Position numbers and translations under genes: made by a program. A stretch of 64,000 nucleotides of DNA from Gluconobacter thailandicus F149-1 = NBRC 100600 (GTDB lineage Bacteria; Pseudomonadota; Alphaproteobacteria; Acetobacterales; Acetobacteraceae). The first letter of the stretch is position 1. Every line of letters begins with the position of its first letter. Below the pieces are notes generated by a model. It searched no databases, was not told the DNA's origin, and saw nothing but the letters and a program-made list of their open reading frames with translations. The stretch lies in the NCBI RefSeq assembly GCF_000964465.1, contig NZ_BANH01000024.1, positions 124,001 to 188,000 of the forward strand, read 5' to 3'. Shown one piece after another: positions 16,897 through 25,943 of the stretch.

Positions 16897-17706
16897 TCAG
16901 GATTGGTGCCATTCAGGCCGGATCGTCACACCATGATCGACCGGCCCGTGCCCCTGTCCTAATCCCGGCGCGCGTAAAAGCGCCAGCCTGAGATATCTGT
17001 TTCCACGCCGGACAGCAGCCTCAAGGCCCATCCCCTGCGCTACGCCCGTCGCAATCGCACTTGCAAGAGTGCATCCTGTTCCATGTGTATGACGGGTCTT
17101 TATTCTTTCACCACGAAGTACAATTTCGTGTCCCTCGGGAAAGACCAGAAGGTCTTCAAGTTCATCTCCCCGAAGATGCCCCCCTTTGAGCAGAACGGCA
17201 CCTGCCCCCTTGTCCTGCAGTATCCGCGTAGCAGATCGCATCCCATCGAGATCCGTAATGACATGCCCGGTCATGACTTCAGCTTCCGGAATATTCGGCG
17301 TTACAACCAGAGCGCGAGGAAGAAGCCGCGTCATCACAGCGTCTACGGCTTCGGGATCAAGCAGAACCGATCCGCTAGTTGAGACCATGACAGGATCAAG
17401 CACAAAGGGAAGTTCTGGATAGTCCTGCAATTCGTCCGCCAAAGCGTGAACAATCGCAGCGTTGGCCAGCATGCCACTTTTGCAGCAATCCGCCCCCAGA
17501 TCCCGTAATACAACCTGTATCTGCTGCCTCACAAAGGCGGGCGAGACAGCTTCAACGCCAAACACGCCCAGCGTATTCTGAGCCGTCAAAGCTGTAATGG
17601 CACTCATACCGAATCCGCCAAGCGCGGTGATCGTCTTAAGATCAGCCTGGATTCCAGCTCCCCCGCCTGAATCGCTCCCAGCAACGGTCAGAACCCGGCC
17701 AATCAT
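16897..17706 (-). CDS. thiD: Hydroxymethylpyrimidine / phosphomethylpyrimidine kinase
   Basis: 269 residues of the ribokinase fold. The N-terminus VLTVAGSDSGGGAGIQADLK is the ThiD signature for HMP binding. The anion-hole and catalytic motif HTHGTGCTLASAIA near residue 205-218 contains the general-base cysteine/Asp region of the family. It phosphorylates HMP and then HMP-phosphate in thiamine biosynthesis, which supplies ThDP for enzymes such as the transketolase in this window. It begins three bases after glmM and is its operon partner. The gene converges with the CtrA-family gene 10 bases away. Confidence 0.94.
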   Translation of the reverse strand: MIGRVLTVAGSDSGGGAGIQADLKTITALGGFGMSAITALTAQNTLGVFGVEAVSPAFVRQQIQVVLRDLGADCCKSGMLANAAIVHALADELQDYPELPFVLDPVMVSTSGSVLLDPEAVDAVMTRLLPRALVVTPNIPEAEVMTGHVITDLDGMRSATRILQDKGAGAVLLKGGHLRGDELEDLLVFPEGHEIVLRGERIKTRHTHGTGCTLASAIATGVAQGMGLEAAVRRGNRYLRLALLRAPGLGQGHGPVDHGVTIRPEWHQS

Positions 17707-17709
17707 TGC

Positions 17710-19074
17710 TTAATTTCCTGTAATGGCGCGGATCGCATCACAAACATGATCCACGACTTCGACCACAAGAGCCTCATCTTCCGCTTCCGCCATGACGCGA
17801 ATCAGCGGCTCCGTTCCACTGGCCCGAAGAACCAGACGTCCCCGACCTGCAAGACGCTCCTCAGCCCAGGATTTTGCAGCAGTCAGCTCTGGACTGCTCA
17901 GCGGACTTGCGCCCGAGTAGCGCACATTTTTCAGAAGCTGAGGGAAAGGCTCGAAAACCCTGCAGATTTCGCTGGCCGGCTTTTTGGTCTCAACCGACAC
18001 GGCCAGAACCTGCAATGCAGCAATCAGGCCGTCGCCCGTCGTGGCATAGTCCGACAGAACCATATGGCCTGATTGTTCGCCGCCCAGATTGCCACCAATT
18101 TCGCGCATGCGCTCAACAACGTAGCGGTCCCCAACGGCCGTACGCTGAAGTTCCAGCCCTACTTCTGAAAGTGCCTTTTCCAGCCCCATGTTGGACATGA
18201 CTGTAGCCACAACAGTGCTGCTACGGAGGCGATCATGCTGCTTCCAGAACCTAGCAATCAGACCAAGGATCTGATCCCCGTCAACCAGCGTCCCATTCTC
18301 GTCAGCAATCAGCACACGATCCGCATCACCATCCAGCGCAATTCCGAAGTCTGCCTGGTGCTCTTTTACGGCTGCACAAAGCTTTTCCGGATGCGTTGAT
18401 CCCACACCGTCATTGATGTTCAGGCCATCCGGAGAACATCCGATCTTGATGACTTCGGCCCCAAGCTCCCACAGAGCCGTAGGCGCCACACGGTAGGCCG
18501 AACCATTCGCACAATCGAGAACGATCTTCAGGCCATCAAGGCGCAACCCACGGGGGAACGAGGCTTTGGCGTTTTCGATATAACGCCCTGCCGCATCATT
18601 CAGACGCGAAGCCCGACCGATCTGCTCTGGCGAAGCAAGACGCCCCGACAGGTCCTCGCCCATCAGGGCCTCAATCTCACCTTCCACTTCATCGGAAAGC
18701 TTGAAACCATCCGGCCCGAACAGCTTGATGCCATTATCCGTGAACGGGTTATGCGATGCAGAGATCATCACCCCGAGATCGGCACGGAGTGAACGGGTCA
18801 GCATGGCAATGGCAGGCGTTGGCAATGGGCCAACGAGAATGACATCCATGCCCGCAGACAGGAACCCGGCCACAAGCGCACATTCAATCATGTAACCCGA
18901 CAGGCGAGTGTCCTTGCCAAGAACCACACTATGGCGGCGGCTCTGGTTGCGCATGAAGTACAGCCCGGCCGCCTGTCCGAGTTTCTGGGCAACTTCTACC
19001 GTCATCGGTGCGGTATTGGCTGTTCCCCTGATCCCGTCCGTACCGAACAGTGCCCTCTTGCTGGCCATGGTCAT
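17710..19074 (-). CDS. glmM: Phosphoglucosamine mutase
   Basis: 454 residues. The phosphoserine loop is [18 protein letters not shown] (about 100-117), the metal loop [12 protein letters not shown] (about 245-256) and the C-terminal phosphate-binding loop [15 protein letters not shown]. It converts glucosamine 6-phosphate to glucosamine 1-phosphate for UDP-GlcNAc, peptidoglycan and LPS. The start may be ATG 19074 or ATG 19068. The terminator between ftsH and this gene suggests a separate promoter or partial read-through; thiD follows directly. The ftsH-glmM order is widespread in proteobacteria. Confidence 0.96.
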   Translation of the reverse strand: MTMASKRALFGTDGIRGTANTAPMTVEVAQKLGQAAGLYFMRNQSRRHSVVLGKDTRLSGYMIECALVAGFLSAGMDVILVGPLPTPAIAMLTRSLRADLGVMISASHNPFTDNGIKLFGPDGFKLSDEVEGEIEALMGEDLSGRLASPEQIGRASRLNDAAGRYIENAKASFPRGLRLDGLKIVLDCANGSAYRVAPTALWELGAEVIKIGCSPDGLNINDGVGSTHPEKLCAAVKEHQADFGIALDGDADRVLIADENGTLVDGDQILGLIARFWKQHDRLRSSTVVATVMSNMGLEKALSEVGLELQRTAVGDRYVVERMREIGGNLGGEQSGHMVLSDYATTGDGLIAALQVLAVSVETKKPASEICRVFEPFPQLLKNVRYSGASPLSSPELTAAKSWAEERLAGRGRLVLRASGTEPLIRVMAEAEDEALVVEVVDHVCDAIRAITGN

Positions 19075-19100
19075 GAAATCCTGCGTGTCTCAATAGATAA

Positions 19101-19146
19101 TAAAAAGGCGCGGCACCGAGGGGAGCTCCCCCTCAATGACGCGCCT
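19101..19146 (-). terminator. Terminator after ftsH
   Basis: Outer stem AGGCGCG with CGCGCCT and inner GAGGGG with CCCCTC, read on the minus strand and followed by TTTTATTAT. It ends just before glmM. Confidence 0.82.
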
Positions 19147-19168
19147 GATGGTGCGGTTAACGGTCTGA

Positions 19169-21073
19169 TTAGCCTGCCTGCGGAGCCGGATCAAACGCGC
19201 CTGGACGCGTAGTTGGCACAGAGGCACGGCGATTATCGGGCAACTGCTCATCATCAGAAGCACGTTCGATGGCCTCGCCCCGCATGATGCGGCCTACGTC
19301 ATCCCCCGTCAGCGTCTCATATTCAAGAAGTGCTGCGGTCAGACGATGCAGATCATCGATATGCGTCAGAAGAAGATGACGGGCCTGCTGGTAGGCCGTA
19401 TCGATCAGCATCTTGATCTCGGTATCGATATCCCGTGCCGTCTGCTCGGACAGGTTCTTGTTCTGCGTCACCGAATGACCCAGGAACACTTCCTGACCAT
19501 TATCGCCGTAAGCAATCATTCCGAGCTTGTCGCTCATGCCCCATTCGGTAACCATCCGTCGTGCAAGATCAGTCGCACTCTTGATGTCACCCGAGGCACC
19601 GGCACTGACTTCTTCCGGGCCAAAAATGATTTCTTCAGCCACACGGCCACCCATGGCGATGACCAGACGGGCAAGGCACCATTTGCGGCTGTAGGAAATA
19701 TTGTCCTTCTCCGGCAGCGTCATCACCAGACCCAGTGCACGGCCACGCGGCACAATCGTCGCCTTGTGGATCGGGTCACTACCCGGCGTGAAGATGGCGC
19801 AGATGGCGTGCCCGGACTCATGATAAGCCGTGGAGCGTTTTTCATCCTCAGTCATGACCATGGAACGACGTTCTGCGCCCATCATGACCTTGTCCTTGGC
19901 TTCCTCAAACTGAGCCATGCCAACGGTTCGACGTCCCTGACGGGCCGCCATCAGAGCAGCTTCATTCACAAGATTGGACAGGTCCGCACCAGAGAAACCC
20001 GGCGTACCGCGAGCAATCACTTTCGGATCCACGTCCGAAGACAGCGGAACCTTCTTCATGTGCACGCGCAGGATCTTTTCACGACCTGCCACATCCGGGT
20101 TCGGCACAACAACCTGACGGTCAAAACGGCCGGGACGTAGGAGAGCCGGGTCCAGAACATCCGGACGGTTGGTTGCGGCAATGAGGATGACGCCCTCGTT
20201 GCTTTCAAAACCATCCATCTCAACCAGCATCTGGTTCAGAGTCTGCTCACGCTCATCATTGCCACCGCCAAGACCAGCACCACGGTGACGGCCAACAGCG
20301 TCGATTTCGTCAATGAAGATGATGCAGGGGGCAGCCTTTTTACCCTGCTCGAACATGTCGCGCACACGGGATGCACCAACACCGACGAACATCTCCACAA
20401 AGTCCGACCCGGAAATCGTGAAGAACGGAACATTGGCCTCGCCAGCAATCGCACGGGCCAGAAGCGTCTTACCCGTACCCGGAGGACCAACCAGCAGAGC
20501 CCCCTTGGGAATCTTGCCGCCCAGACGCGTGAACTTCTGGGGGTCCTTGAGGAACTCGACGATTTCCTCAAGCTCAGCCTTGGCTTCATCAATGCCCGCA
20601 ACGTCATCAAACGTGACGCGACCGGTCTTCTCCGTCAGAAGACGGGCCTTGGACTTGCCAAAACCCATGGCACGGCCACCGCCTGCCTGCATCTGGCGAA
20701 ACACCATGAAGCACAAACCAACCAGCAGCAGAACCGGGAGGTAAGCACCGACATACCGCAGGATTGGGCTTTCACCGCTATCCATCGGCTTGGCAGTGAC
20801 TTCCACGCCAGCACTCGTCAGACGGGCCGGGAGGCCCGGATCCATCGGCGCATAGGTCTCGAAAGACGTGCCGTTCGTCAGCGTTCCGGAGACATTCTGT
20901 TCCTGGATCACTACCGAGCGGACCTGGTGCTCGTCCACATCATGAATGAAATCGGAATAAGCGATCTGCTGGGCAGCGTGCTGGCTTCCACCAGGCTGGA
21001 AGGCGGTCAGCACTGCCATTCCGACCATGATGATGACCACCCAGATCAGAACGTTACGGCCTAAATTGTTCAT
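19169..21073 (-). CDS. ftsH: ATP-dependent zinc metalloprotease FtsH
   Basis: 634 residues, normal for FtsH. Two N-terminal membrane segments (about 7-24 and 108-126) flank a periplasmic domain. They are followed by an AAA+ module with Walker [14 protein letters not shown], Walker [12 protein letters not shown] and the SRH region, then the [11 protein letters not shown] zinc protease site. It degrades misassembled membrane proteins and short-lived regulators at the inner membrane. A 168-base spacer separates it from tilS, so a promoter may lie there, and a clear terminator follows. The tilS-ftsH order is common in bacteria. Confidence 0.98.
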   Translation of the reverse strand: MNNLGRNVLIWVVIIMVGMAVLTAFQPGGSQHAAQQIAYSDFIHDVDEHQVRSVVIQEQNVSGTLTNGTSFETYAPMDPGLPARLTSAGVEVTAKPMDSGESPILRYVGAYLPVLLLVGLCFMVFRQMQAGGGRAMGFGKSKARLLTEKTGRVTFDDVAGIDEAKAELEEIVEFLKDPQKFTRLGGKIPKGALLVGPPGTGKTLLARAIAGEANVPFFTISGSDFVEMFVGVGASRVRDMFEQGKKAAPCIIFIDEIDAVGRHRGAGLGGGNDEREQTLNQMLVEMDGFESNEGVILIAATNRPDVLDPALLRPGRFDRQVVVPNPDVAGREKILRVHMKKVPLSSDVDPKVIARGTPGFSGADLSNLVNEAALMAARQGRRTVGMAQFEEAKDKVMMGAERRSMVMTEDEKRSTAYHESGHAICAIFTPGSDPIHKATIVPRGRALGLVMTLPEKDNISYSRKWCLARLVIAMGGRVAEEIIFGPEEVSAGASGDIKSATDLARRMVTEWGMSDKLGMIAYGDNGQEVFLGHSVTQNKNLSEQTARDIDTEIKMLIDTAYQQARHLLLTHIDDLHRLTAALLEYETLTGDDVGRIMRGEAIERASDDEQLPDNRRASVPTTRPGAFDPAPQAG

Positions 21074-21241
21074 CTCGTTCTCTGTCGTCCTTCAGACTGT
21101 CCAACCGATGCAGCGTGGCTTCATCATCTCAAACAGGCCGGCGTCATAGTCTGTGTTGACTTCATAACATAGGCGCTCCTGCCTACGTTCCTACCCCATT
21201 GGAGGAAGGAAAACGCATTTCAGGGCATTTTGGTGCGCTTT

Positions 21242-22486
21242 TCACCCTATTGCACCACTTTCTCCCGTTACAGGCACCCCTCCTGCCCAGAAAAAAGGAA
21301 CGGTTCCGGTTCCTGCCAGAACATCGGGCAAGCCTATGATCTGTCCTCCCTGCCAAAGTGCAGGAAGAGTTCTAAGGGCAGCTTTGGGCAAGCCGAGTCT
21401 TCTGGCATTAAGCCTCGTGGCCTCATCGCCTACGGCACCGATCAGGCTGTTTGTCGGAAGATTTTGCGCATTACAACGCCATCGACCATCCCACAACGCT
21501 TCAGCATCGACCCGGATGGGCCGTTCAACAGCACGCTCTTCACGCACAAGCACCACGCCTTCACCAAAACGCCCCGCAGGACGCATCATCACGCCACCCA
21601 GCGTCCCCTCTCCCCGCAGCACAAGAGCCTGTACCTGCTCACGGGACGGACGATATCGACGTCCGGATACCAGACGGATCAACGGTGGGAGTGTGCTTTC
21701 ACAAACTCCTTCAGGCGCCAGATGAACCCAACCTGCCGGGTGCCAGACGGCACTTTTTGCCAGCACACGAGCCAGTTCGTCCTCTTCTGAATGACGAAGC
21801 CCTTGTGCAGAAATCTGCCATTCCCGGGCCTGATCCCGTTGGGTGGACGATAGATCCTGCCGCCAGCGGACACGTTCAAAACGCCTGTTCTGATTGGAAG
21901 GATCTTCAATCCATGCAAGCCCTTCTGAGCGCAACGTCGCACGCAACCGGTCCGGATGAAGTGTCAGGCAAGGACGGACAATCCTGATACGACCACGAAG
22001 TGTCGTCATCTCCATACCGGCCAGCCCTCGTGGGCCGCTGCCAGCATGATGCCGCATCCAGACCGTTTCATCCTGATCGTGCAGATGATGAGCGACCAGA
22101 AGATCGAGACATCCCGCCTCGACACAAGCAGCTTCCAGCGCTTCAAAACGCGCATCCCGCGCACGCTCCTGAAGTCGCCCCTTGGGAAATGGGGCCAGTG
22201 TCAGGACACGCGCCTTAATCCCCATGGCTTCCAGCCGCTCTACTGTCAGGTACGCCTCAGCACCGGACTCAGGCCGCAAGGCATGATCCACTACAAAGGC
22301 GAGAACATGTCGCCGCCAGCGCCTTGCGAGCAAAGCCAACGCGAGGGAATCGCCTCCCCCCGAAACCGCAAGTCCGACGGGAGCTTCTGGAACATCGGGC
22401 AACCATGGCCCGACATCCTTCATCAGGGCGGAAAATTCGTCCGCCCCGACAGGACTGTTCAGATCAATGACAGGCTGCACGTCCAC
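21242..22486 (-). CDS. tilS: tRNA(Ile)-lysidine synthase
   Basis: 414 residues. The PP-loop ATP motif is [15 protein letters not shown] at about 39-53, followed by [26 protein letters not shown] and an N-type PP-ATPase core. The C-terminal part is the tRNA-binding domain. It attaches lysine to the anticodon C34 of the tRNA that reads AUA. The frame begins with a GTG at 22486 that lies 23 bases inside the cpoB gene; a second GTG at 22480 is also possible. The overlap suggests translational coupling. Confidence 0.92.
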   Translation of the reverse strand: MDVQPVIDLNSPVGADEFSALMKDVGPWLPDVPEAPVGLAVSGGGDSLALALLARRWRRHVLAFVVDHALRPESGAEAYLTVERLEAMGIKARVLTLAPFPKGRLQERARDARFEALEAACVEAGCLDLLVAHHLHDQDETVWMRHHAGSGPRGLAGMEMTTLRGRIRIVRPCLTLHPDRLRATLRSEGLAWIEDPSNQNRRFERVRWRQDLSSTQRDQAREWQISAQGLRHSEEDELARVLAKSAVWHPAGWVHLAPEGVCESTLPPLIRLVSGRRYRPSREQVQALVLRGEGTLGGVMMRPAGRFGEGVVLVREERAVERPIRVDAEALWDGRWRCNAQNLPTNSLIGAVGDEATRLNARRLGLPKAALRTLPALWQGGQIIGLPDVLAGTGTVPFFWAGGVPVTGESGAIG

Positions 22487-23339
22487 GGAACGTCGCAGCT
22501 GCAGACTTCACACGAGGCGTCGGAGTTGGAAACTCGTCCTTCAGCTTGTCGAGCGCCTGACAGGCGGAGTTCTTGTCACCCATCGCCAGGAAGGATGCTG
22601 CCACGCCCAGCAGAGAGTCCTGAGCCTTGGGTGACTTCGGAGCCTTGTTATAGGCATCGTAATAAGCAACCGCCGATTCACGATACTGCTTCTGCCCCGC
22701 GAGAGACTGGGCTAGCAGGAACTGGGAATCCATTTTACCCGAAGCGCTTTTGGCCGTCTTGATCGCGAAGCGCGCATTCGTTTCAGCGTCGTCGTATTTG
22801 CCAGCCTTCAACGCGGCATTGCCGAGCTTCAGAGCGTCAACGGCTGTCTTGGGTGCGGCGTCATTCTCAGGGGGCGCGGCCGTTTCAGCAGACTTTGCGC
22901 TGGGAGCAGGAGAAGCTACGGCAGGAGCTCCGCCGCCGCCATTCTGAGAGGCAAACTGCATGTCAGAAATCTGCTTGGACAGATTGGCCTGCGTTTCCTT
23001 CTGGGCATTGCTGAGCTGATCCAGTTCACCACGCATCTGACGGTTCTGCTCTTCCAGAGCCGAAACACGCTCCAGAAGCTGGGCAACCATATTTCCATCG
23101 GCTCCCCCCCCAGACGAACCCCGCGATGGTGAAGAACTCGGTGCGGGCAAAGGTCCACTGTTCTGGATCTGCGAAAGCTGCTGCCGCAGCGAGGCAATTT
23201 CATCCTGAAGCGCAATCGCCTCGCGGGAGGAAATTCCTCCGCCATCCGATGCGTCCTGCGCCAGAGCCGGCAGGACAGGGCAAAGCACAGAAAACGCCGT
23301 TCCGAGCATCAACGCGCGGAGGGGACGGGACAGGGCCAT
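22464..23339 (-). CDS. cpoB: Tol-Pal system protein CpoB (YbgF)
   Basis: 291 residues with a signal peptide ([19 protein letters not shown], cleavage near ALAQD at residue 28). A coiled-coil segment of about 35-130 ([31 protein letters not shown]) and a Ser/Pro/Ala linker follow. The C-terminus is a TPR domain of about 165-290 ([19 protein letters not shown] and later units). It links peptidoglycan synthesis to the Tol machinery during outer-membrane constriction. It follows pal after a strong terminator, so it may be expressed from its own promoter with tilS. Confidence 0.92.
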   Translation of the reverse strand: MALSRPLRALMLGTAFSVLCPVLPALAQDASDGGGISSREAIALQDEIASLRQQLSQIQNSGPLPAPSSSPSRGSSGGGADGNMVAQLLERVSALEEQNRQMRGELDQLSNAQKETQANLSKQISDMQFASQNGGGGAPAVASPAPSAKSAETAAPPENDAAPKTAVDALKLGNAALKAGKYDDAETNARFAIKTAKSASGKMDSQFLLAQSLAGQKQYRESAVAYYDAYNKAPKSPKAQDSLLGVAASFLAMGDKNSACQALDKLKDEFPTPTPRVKSAAATFRGRAACH

Positions 23340-23420
23340 GCAAGATCTCCTGAAACAGTTCAGCGCCCGGCCAGGACGCCCTCTCGCAATCGCCGGCGAG
23401 CACGGCAGACAGAGACAGTC

Positions 23421-23461
23421 ATAAAACAGAAACGGCCGGGGGATAAGCTCCCCCGGCCGTT
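23421..23461 (-). terminator. Strong terminator after pal
   Basis: Perfect 12-base stem AACGGCCGGGGG with CCCCCGGCCGTT around a seven-base loop. Read on the minus strand it is followed by TCTGTTTTAT. Confidence 0.9.
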
Positions 23462-23495
23462 CAAACTGTCAGTCCGTCAGACGGATGACCTGGGT

Positions 23496-23975
23496 TCAGC
23501 GAACCGAGGTGATCGCGTTACGGTTCTGAGCCCATGAAGCTTCGTCGTCACCATCGGCGGTCGGACGATCCTTACCGTAGGAAATCGTCGTGATGCGGGA
23601 AGCGCTGACGCCCTTGGCAACCAGATAGTCGCGAGCAGCATTGGCGCGGCGCTGGCCGAGAGCAATGTTGTATTCTTCGGTGCCGCGGTCATCGCAGTTA
23701 CCAGCAATCTGAATGCTGACCTGCGGGTACTTTGCAAGCCATGCAGCCTGCTTGTCCAGCGTGGCGCGAGCTTCTTCGGAAAGCTGGGAAACGTTCAGCT
23801 CGTAGAAGACGCGGTCACCAACATTGGCAACCAGATCAGCTTCGCTGCCTGGCGTCGGGCCAGCTTCCTGCGTAGCTGCGCCAGCACCGGTGCTGTTGCC
23901 CGTATCGGTTTTGCCATCGGAGCAGGCTGCGAGAACGAGCGCTAGACCAAGCGCACCAAACACCTTGAACTTCAT
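23496..23975 (-). CDS. pal: Peptidoglycan-associated lipoprotein Pal
   Basis: 159 residues from the ATG at 23975. The lipoprotein signal has lipobox LVLAAC with Cys18. The OmpA-like peptidoglycan-binding domain (about 60-158) contains IQIAGNCDDRGTEEYNIALG and RANAARDYLVAKGV. The mature lipoprotein sits in the inner leaflet of the outer membrane and connects it to peptidoglycan and TolB. The open frame can be extended upstream to 24134, but those extra 53 residues lack sense and precede a perfect lipoprotein signal. The leader upstream contains three hairpins. Confidence 0.95.
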   Translation of the reverse strand: MKFKVFGALGLALVLAACSDGKTDTGNSTGAGAATQEAGPTPGSEADLVANVGDRVFYELNVSQLSEEARATLDKQAAWLAKYPQVSIQIAGNCDDRGTEEYNIALGQRRANAARDYLVAKGVSASRITTISYGKDRPTADGDDEASWAQNRNAITSVR

Positions 23976-23994
23976 GTGTCTCAACCCTGAGAAC

Positions 23995-24089
23995 GGTTCC
24001 TTTGCAGGAACCGAAATGCGGCATAATGCCGCGTTGTTCCGGACCCCATGCCCTTCATCGGGACCGCTCAAGAGTTGCCCTGCAACTCT
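23995..24089 (-). promoter_or_regulatory. Three hairpins in putative pal 5' leader
   Basis: Perfect stems GGTTCCT/AGGAACC (loop of four) at 23995-24012, GCGGCA/TGCCGC (loop TAA) at 24018-24032 and AGAGTTGC/GCAACTCT (loop of three) at 24071-24089. The nearest ends 20 bases before the pal ATG. None has a U-tract in the minus direction, so they are more likely leader structure than terminators. Confidence 0.45.
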
Positions 24090-24123
24090 CAGCGTGCCCT
24101 CTGAAAAACATTGGCCACTAGCG

Positions 24124-24153
24124 CCCATACTCATGACTTAAATCCGGGGTCAA
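24124..24153 (-). promoter_or_regulatory. Candidate sigma-70-type promoter for pal
   Basis: On the minus strand TTGACC, 18 bases, TATGGG. The -35 box matches five of six consensus bases; the -10 box is weak. It would give a leader of about 140 nucleotides containing the three hairpins. Confidence 0.3.
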
Positions 24154-24272
24154 GCATCCTGTAAGACACCCCCCGGCCGCCAGAGAACGATTCTGTTTCG
24201 AAACTAGAGAATGCAACATAAATGTCACAGCATTTGGACAGGAATGTGGCGGAATTCTGCCGGTTATTTTGC

Positions 24273-24291
24273 AGAACATCCCTGATGTTCT
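24273..24291. promoter_or_regulatory. Perfect 19-base palindrome between tolB and pal
   Basis: Arms AGAACATC and GATGTTCT around CCT. On the plus strand it is followed by TTATTATC and could act as a weak terminator. On either strand it has the size and symmetry of a dimeric repressor operator. Confidence 0.4.
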
Positions 24292-24512
24292 TTATTATCA
24301 TGCAGAGAACGCGCATCAGCCCAGCGCAAAATGCGGAACAGAATCTTCCCGCCGTTCAGTGCAGCTTATCTGTTTTACAGAACATGCGATGGAACCGTGC
24401 CGCTCGTCACAGACGCTCAATGCGCACTCGACTCCAGTTCAAGGCGTTTCACCCGCCCTGCTCAGGCATGGCGCCTGCCCTCTTCGCCCAGCTTCTGCCC
24501 AAGGCATTCACG

Positions 24513-24552
24513 AGGGGAAACGCTCCGCGTCAGATCCTGATCTGACGCGGAG
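24513..24552 (-). terminator. Terminator after tolB
   Basis: A 14-base perfect inverted repeat CTCCGCGTCAGATC / GATCTGACGCGGAG with almost no spacer, followed on the minus strand by CGTTTCCCC. It starts 10 bases after the tolB stop. Confidence 0.82.
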
Positions 24553-24561
24553 AAAACCTGC

Positions 24562-25926
24562 TCAGCCGTTCAGAGGAGACCAGGCTGGATCGGACGCGCC
24601 AGTTGCTGTCCGGATCGGGCGCTCATTGAAGCCCGTGATGTCGATTGTCCCAATGCCAGAAGAGAACCCCGCTCCACCGGCGCTGGAGGCGCTCTGGCGG
24701 CAGAATGCCAGCACACGACCGTTCGGACAGAAGGTCGGGGATTCAACCGTAAAGCCCTGCGTCAGAATACGCTCGCCAGTTCCATCAGGGTTCATGACGC
24801 CCAGCGAGAAGCCACCGTGACCGATACGGGTAAACGCAATCAGATCACCCCGCGGCGACCAGACCGGTGAGCCGTACTGACCGGAACCATAAGAGATCCG
24901 GCGCGCACCACCGCCTGATGCGCTCATGATGTAAAGCTGCGGACTACCGCCACGATCGGAGTTGAACACGATCTGACTGCCATCCGGGCTAAAGCACGGG
25001 CTGGTATCAATGGCACCACCAGAACTCGTGATCTGATGCTTGCTCCGGGAAGCCAGATCCACCACGAAGATGTCCGACCCACCGCCCCGCGTCGCAGACA
25101 AGACCACGCGGCTGCCATCAGGCGAGAAACGCGGCGCGAAGGAAATGCCATCGAACTCGCCCAGCATCTGCTGACCGCCAGAGCCAAGATCGAACAGATA
25201 CACACGCGGACGATTGTTCGCGTAGGACATGAACGCGACCTGATCGCGCGCCGGGTTGAATCGCGGCGTCAGCGTCAACCACTGGCCACCGGTCAGCATA
25301 CGGGAATTGAACCCGTCCTGATCCATCAGCGCCAGACGCGTGATCTGATGACGGCGAGGGCCTGTACGGGCAATGTAAGCGATGCGGGTATCAAAATAGC
25401 CCTTCTCACCCAGCATCCGCTCATAAATCACATCAGCAATAATATGAGCGATACGACGCCAGTTGGACGGAGACGCCGTATAAGCCGTGCCCTGAAGCTG
25501 CTCACCGGCCACAACGTTCCACAGCCGCATCTCAACGCGAACACTGCCTGACCCGACGGCGCGCCCAGCTACAGCCGCACGTGCGCCCTGCGCCTTGAGG
25601 GCACTGAAGTCAGGCGTGGAGCCCGGAGGCACATCGCCACTCATGACTTTGAAGAGGCCCGTGCTCTCCAGATCAGAAGAAATGACGCCAGAAATCTGCT
25701 CGCCCATCCCGGCACCAAAACTCGGAATCACGATGGGGATCGGTGCCTGACGGGCCTGATCCACGGTAATTTCAGCTTCACCCGGGCCAGCCGCAGTGGA
25801 GCCCTGGGCAAAAGCAGACAGCGGCGTTGCCAGAAGGCCACCGGCCGCAGCCGTGGCACCAAGAACAGAACGGCGCGACAGCAGCGCGCTCAGAGCATCA
25901 GCTTCGGAATCGGAAATGAAGGTCAT
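24562..25926 (-). CDS. tolB: Tol-Pal system beta-propeller protein TolB
   Basis: 454 residues. The N-terminal domain (about 50-185) is followed by a six-bladed propeller of about 200-440 with repeated FSPDGS / PSWSP-like blade motifs (RFSPDGSRVVLSA, CFSPDGSQIVFNSD, WSPRGDLIAFT). It is periplasmic and binds Pal and TolA. The N-terminus is unusual: about 14 residues precede SRRSVLGATAAAGG, a twin-arginine-type motif with a hydrophobic core and AFAQG cleavage site, so export may use Tat rather than Sec. It follows tolA by 17 bases and is ended by a strong terminator. Confidence 0.94.
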   Translation of the reverse strand: MTFISDSEADALSALLSRRSVLGATAAAGGLLATPLSAFAQGSTAAGPGEAEITVDQARQAPIPIVIPSFGAGMGEQISGVISSDLESTGLFKVMSGDVPPGSTPDFSALKAQGARAAVAGRAVGSGSVRVEMRLWNVVAGEQLQGTAYTASPSNWRRIAHIIADVIYERMLGEKGYFDTRIAYIARTGPRRHQITRLALMDQDGFNSRMLTGGQWLTLTPRFNPARDQVAFMSYANNRPRVYLFDLGSGGQQMLGEFDGISFAPRFSPDGSRVVLSATRGGGSDIFVVDLASRSKHQITSSGGAIDTSPCFSPDGSQIVFNSDRGGSPQLYIMSASGGGARRISYGSGQYGSPVWSPRGDLIAFTRIGHGGFSLGVMNPDGTGERILTQGFTVESPTFCPNGRVLAFCRQSASSAGGAGFSSGIGTIDITGFNERPIRTATGASDPAWSPLNG

Positions 25927-25943
25927 GATGATTCCTCTAGGGT

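Larger units (their letters stand above)
23976..24512. other. Long structured gap between tolB and pal
   Basis: No convincing gene on either strand; short frames here lack ribosome-binding sites and family-like sequence. Contents, read toward pal on the minus strand: a perfect palindrome at 24273-24291, a possible promoter at 24124-24153, and hairpins at 24071-24089, 24018-24032 and 23995-24012. The remaining sequence is more AT-rich than its surroundings, as expected for a regulatory stretch. Confidence 0.7.

Noticed and set aside
16882-16901. Hairpin between the CtrA-family gene and thiD as a bidirectional terminator
   Set aside because: Only six pairs with an eight-base loop, overlapping both stop codons; too weak to call.
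22340-22380. SGGGDS in TilS considered as a variant of the PP-loop
   Set aside because: The family consensus is SGGxDS, so Gly at x is normal.
24131-24316. 61-codon minus-strand frame in the tolB-pal gap
   Set aside because: No ribosome-binding site, no membrane or domain character, and it overlaps the likely pal promoter.
24269-24820. 183-codon plus-strand frame running into tolB antisense
   Set aside because: It passes through the terminator of tolB and has no family features or clear start.
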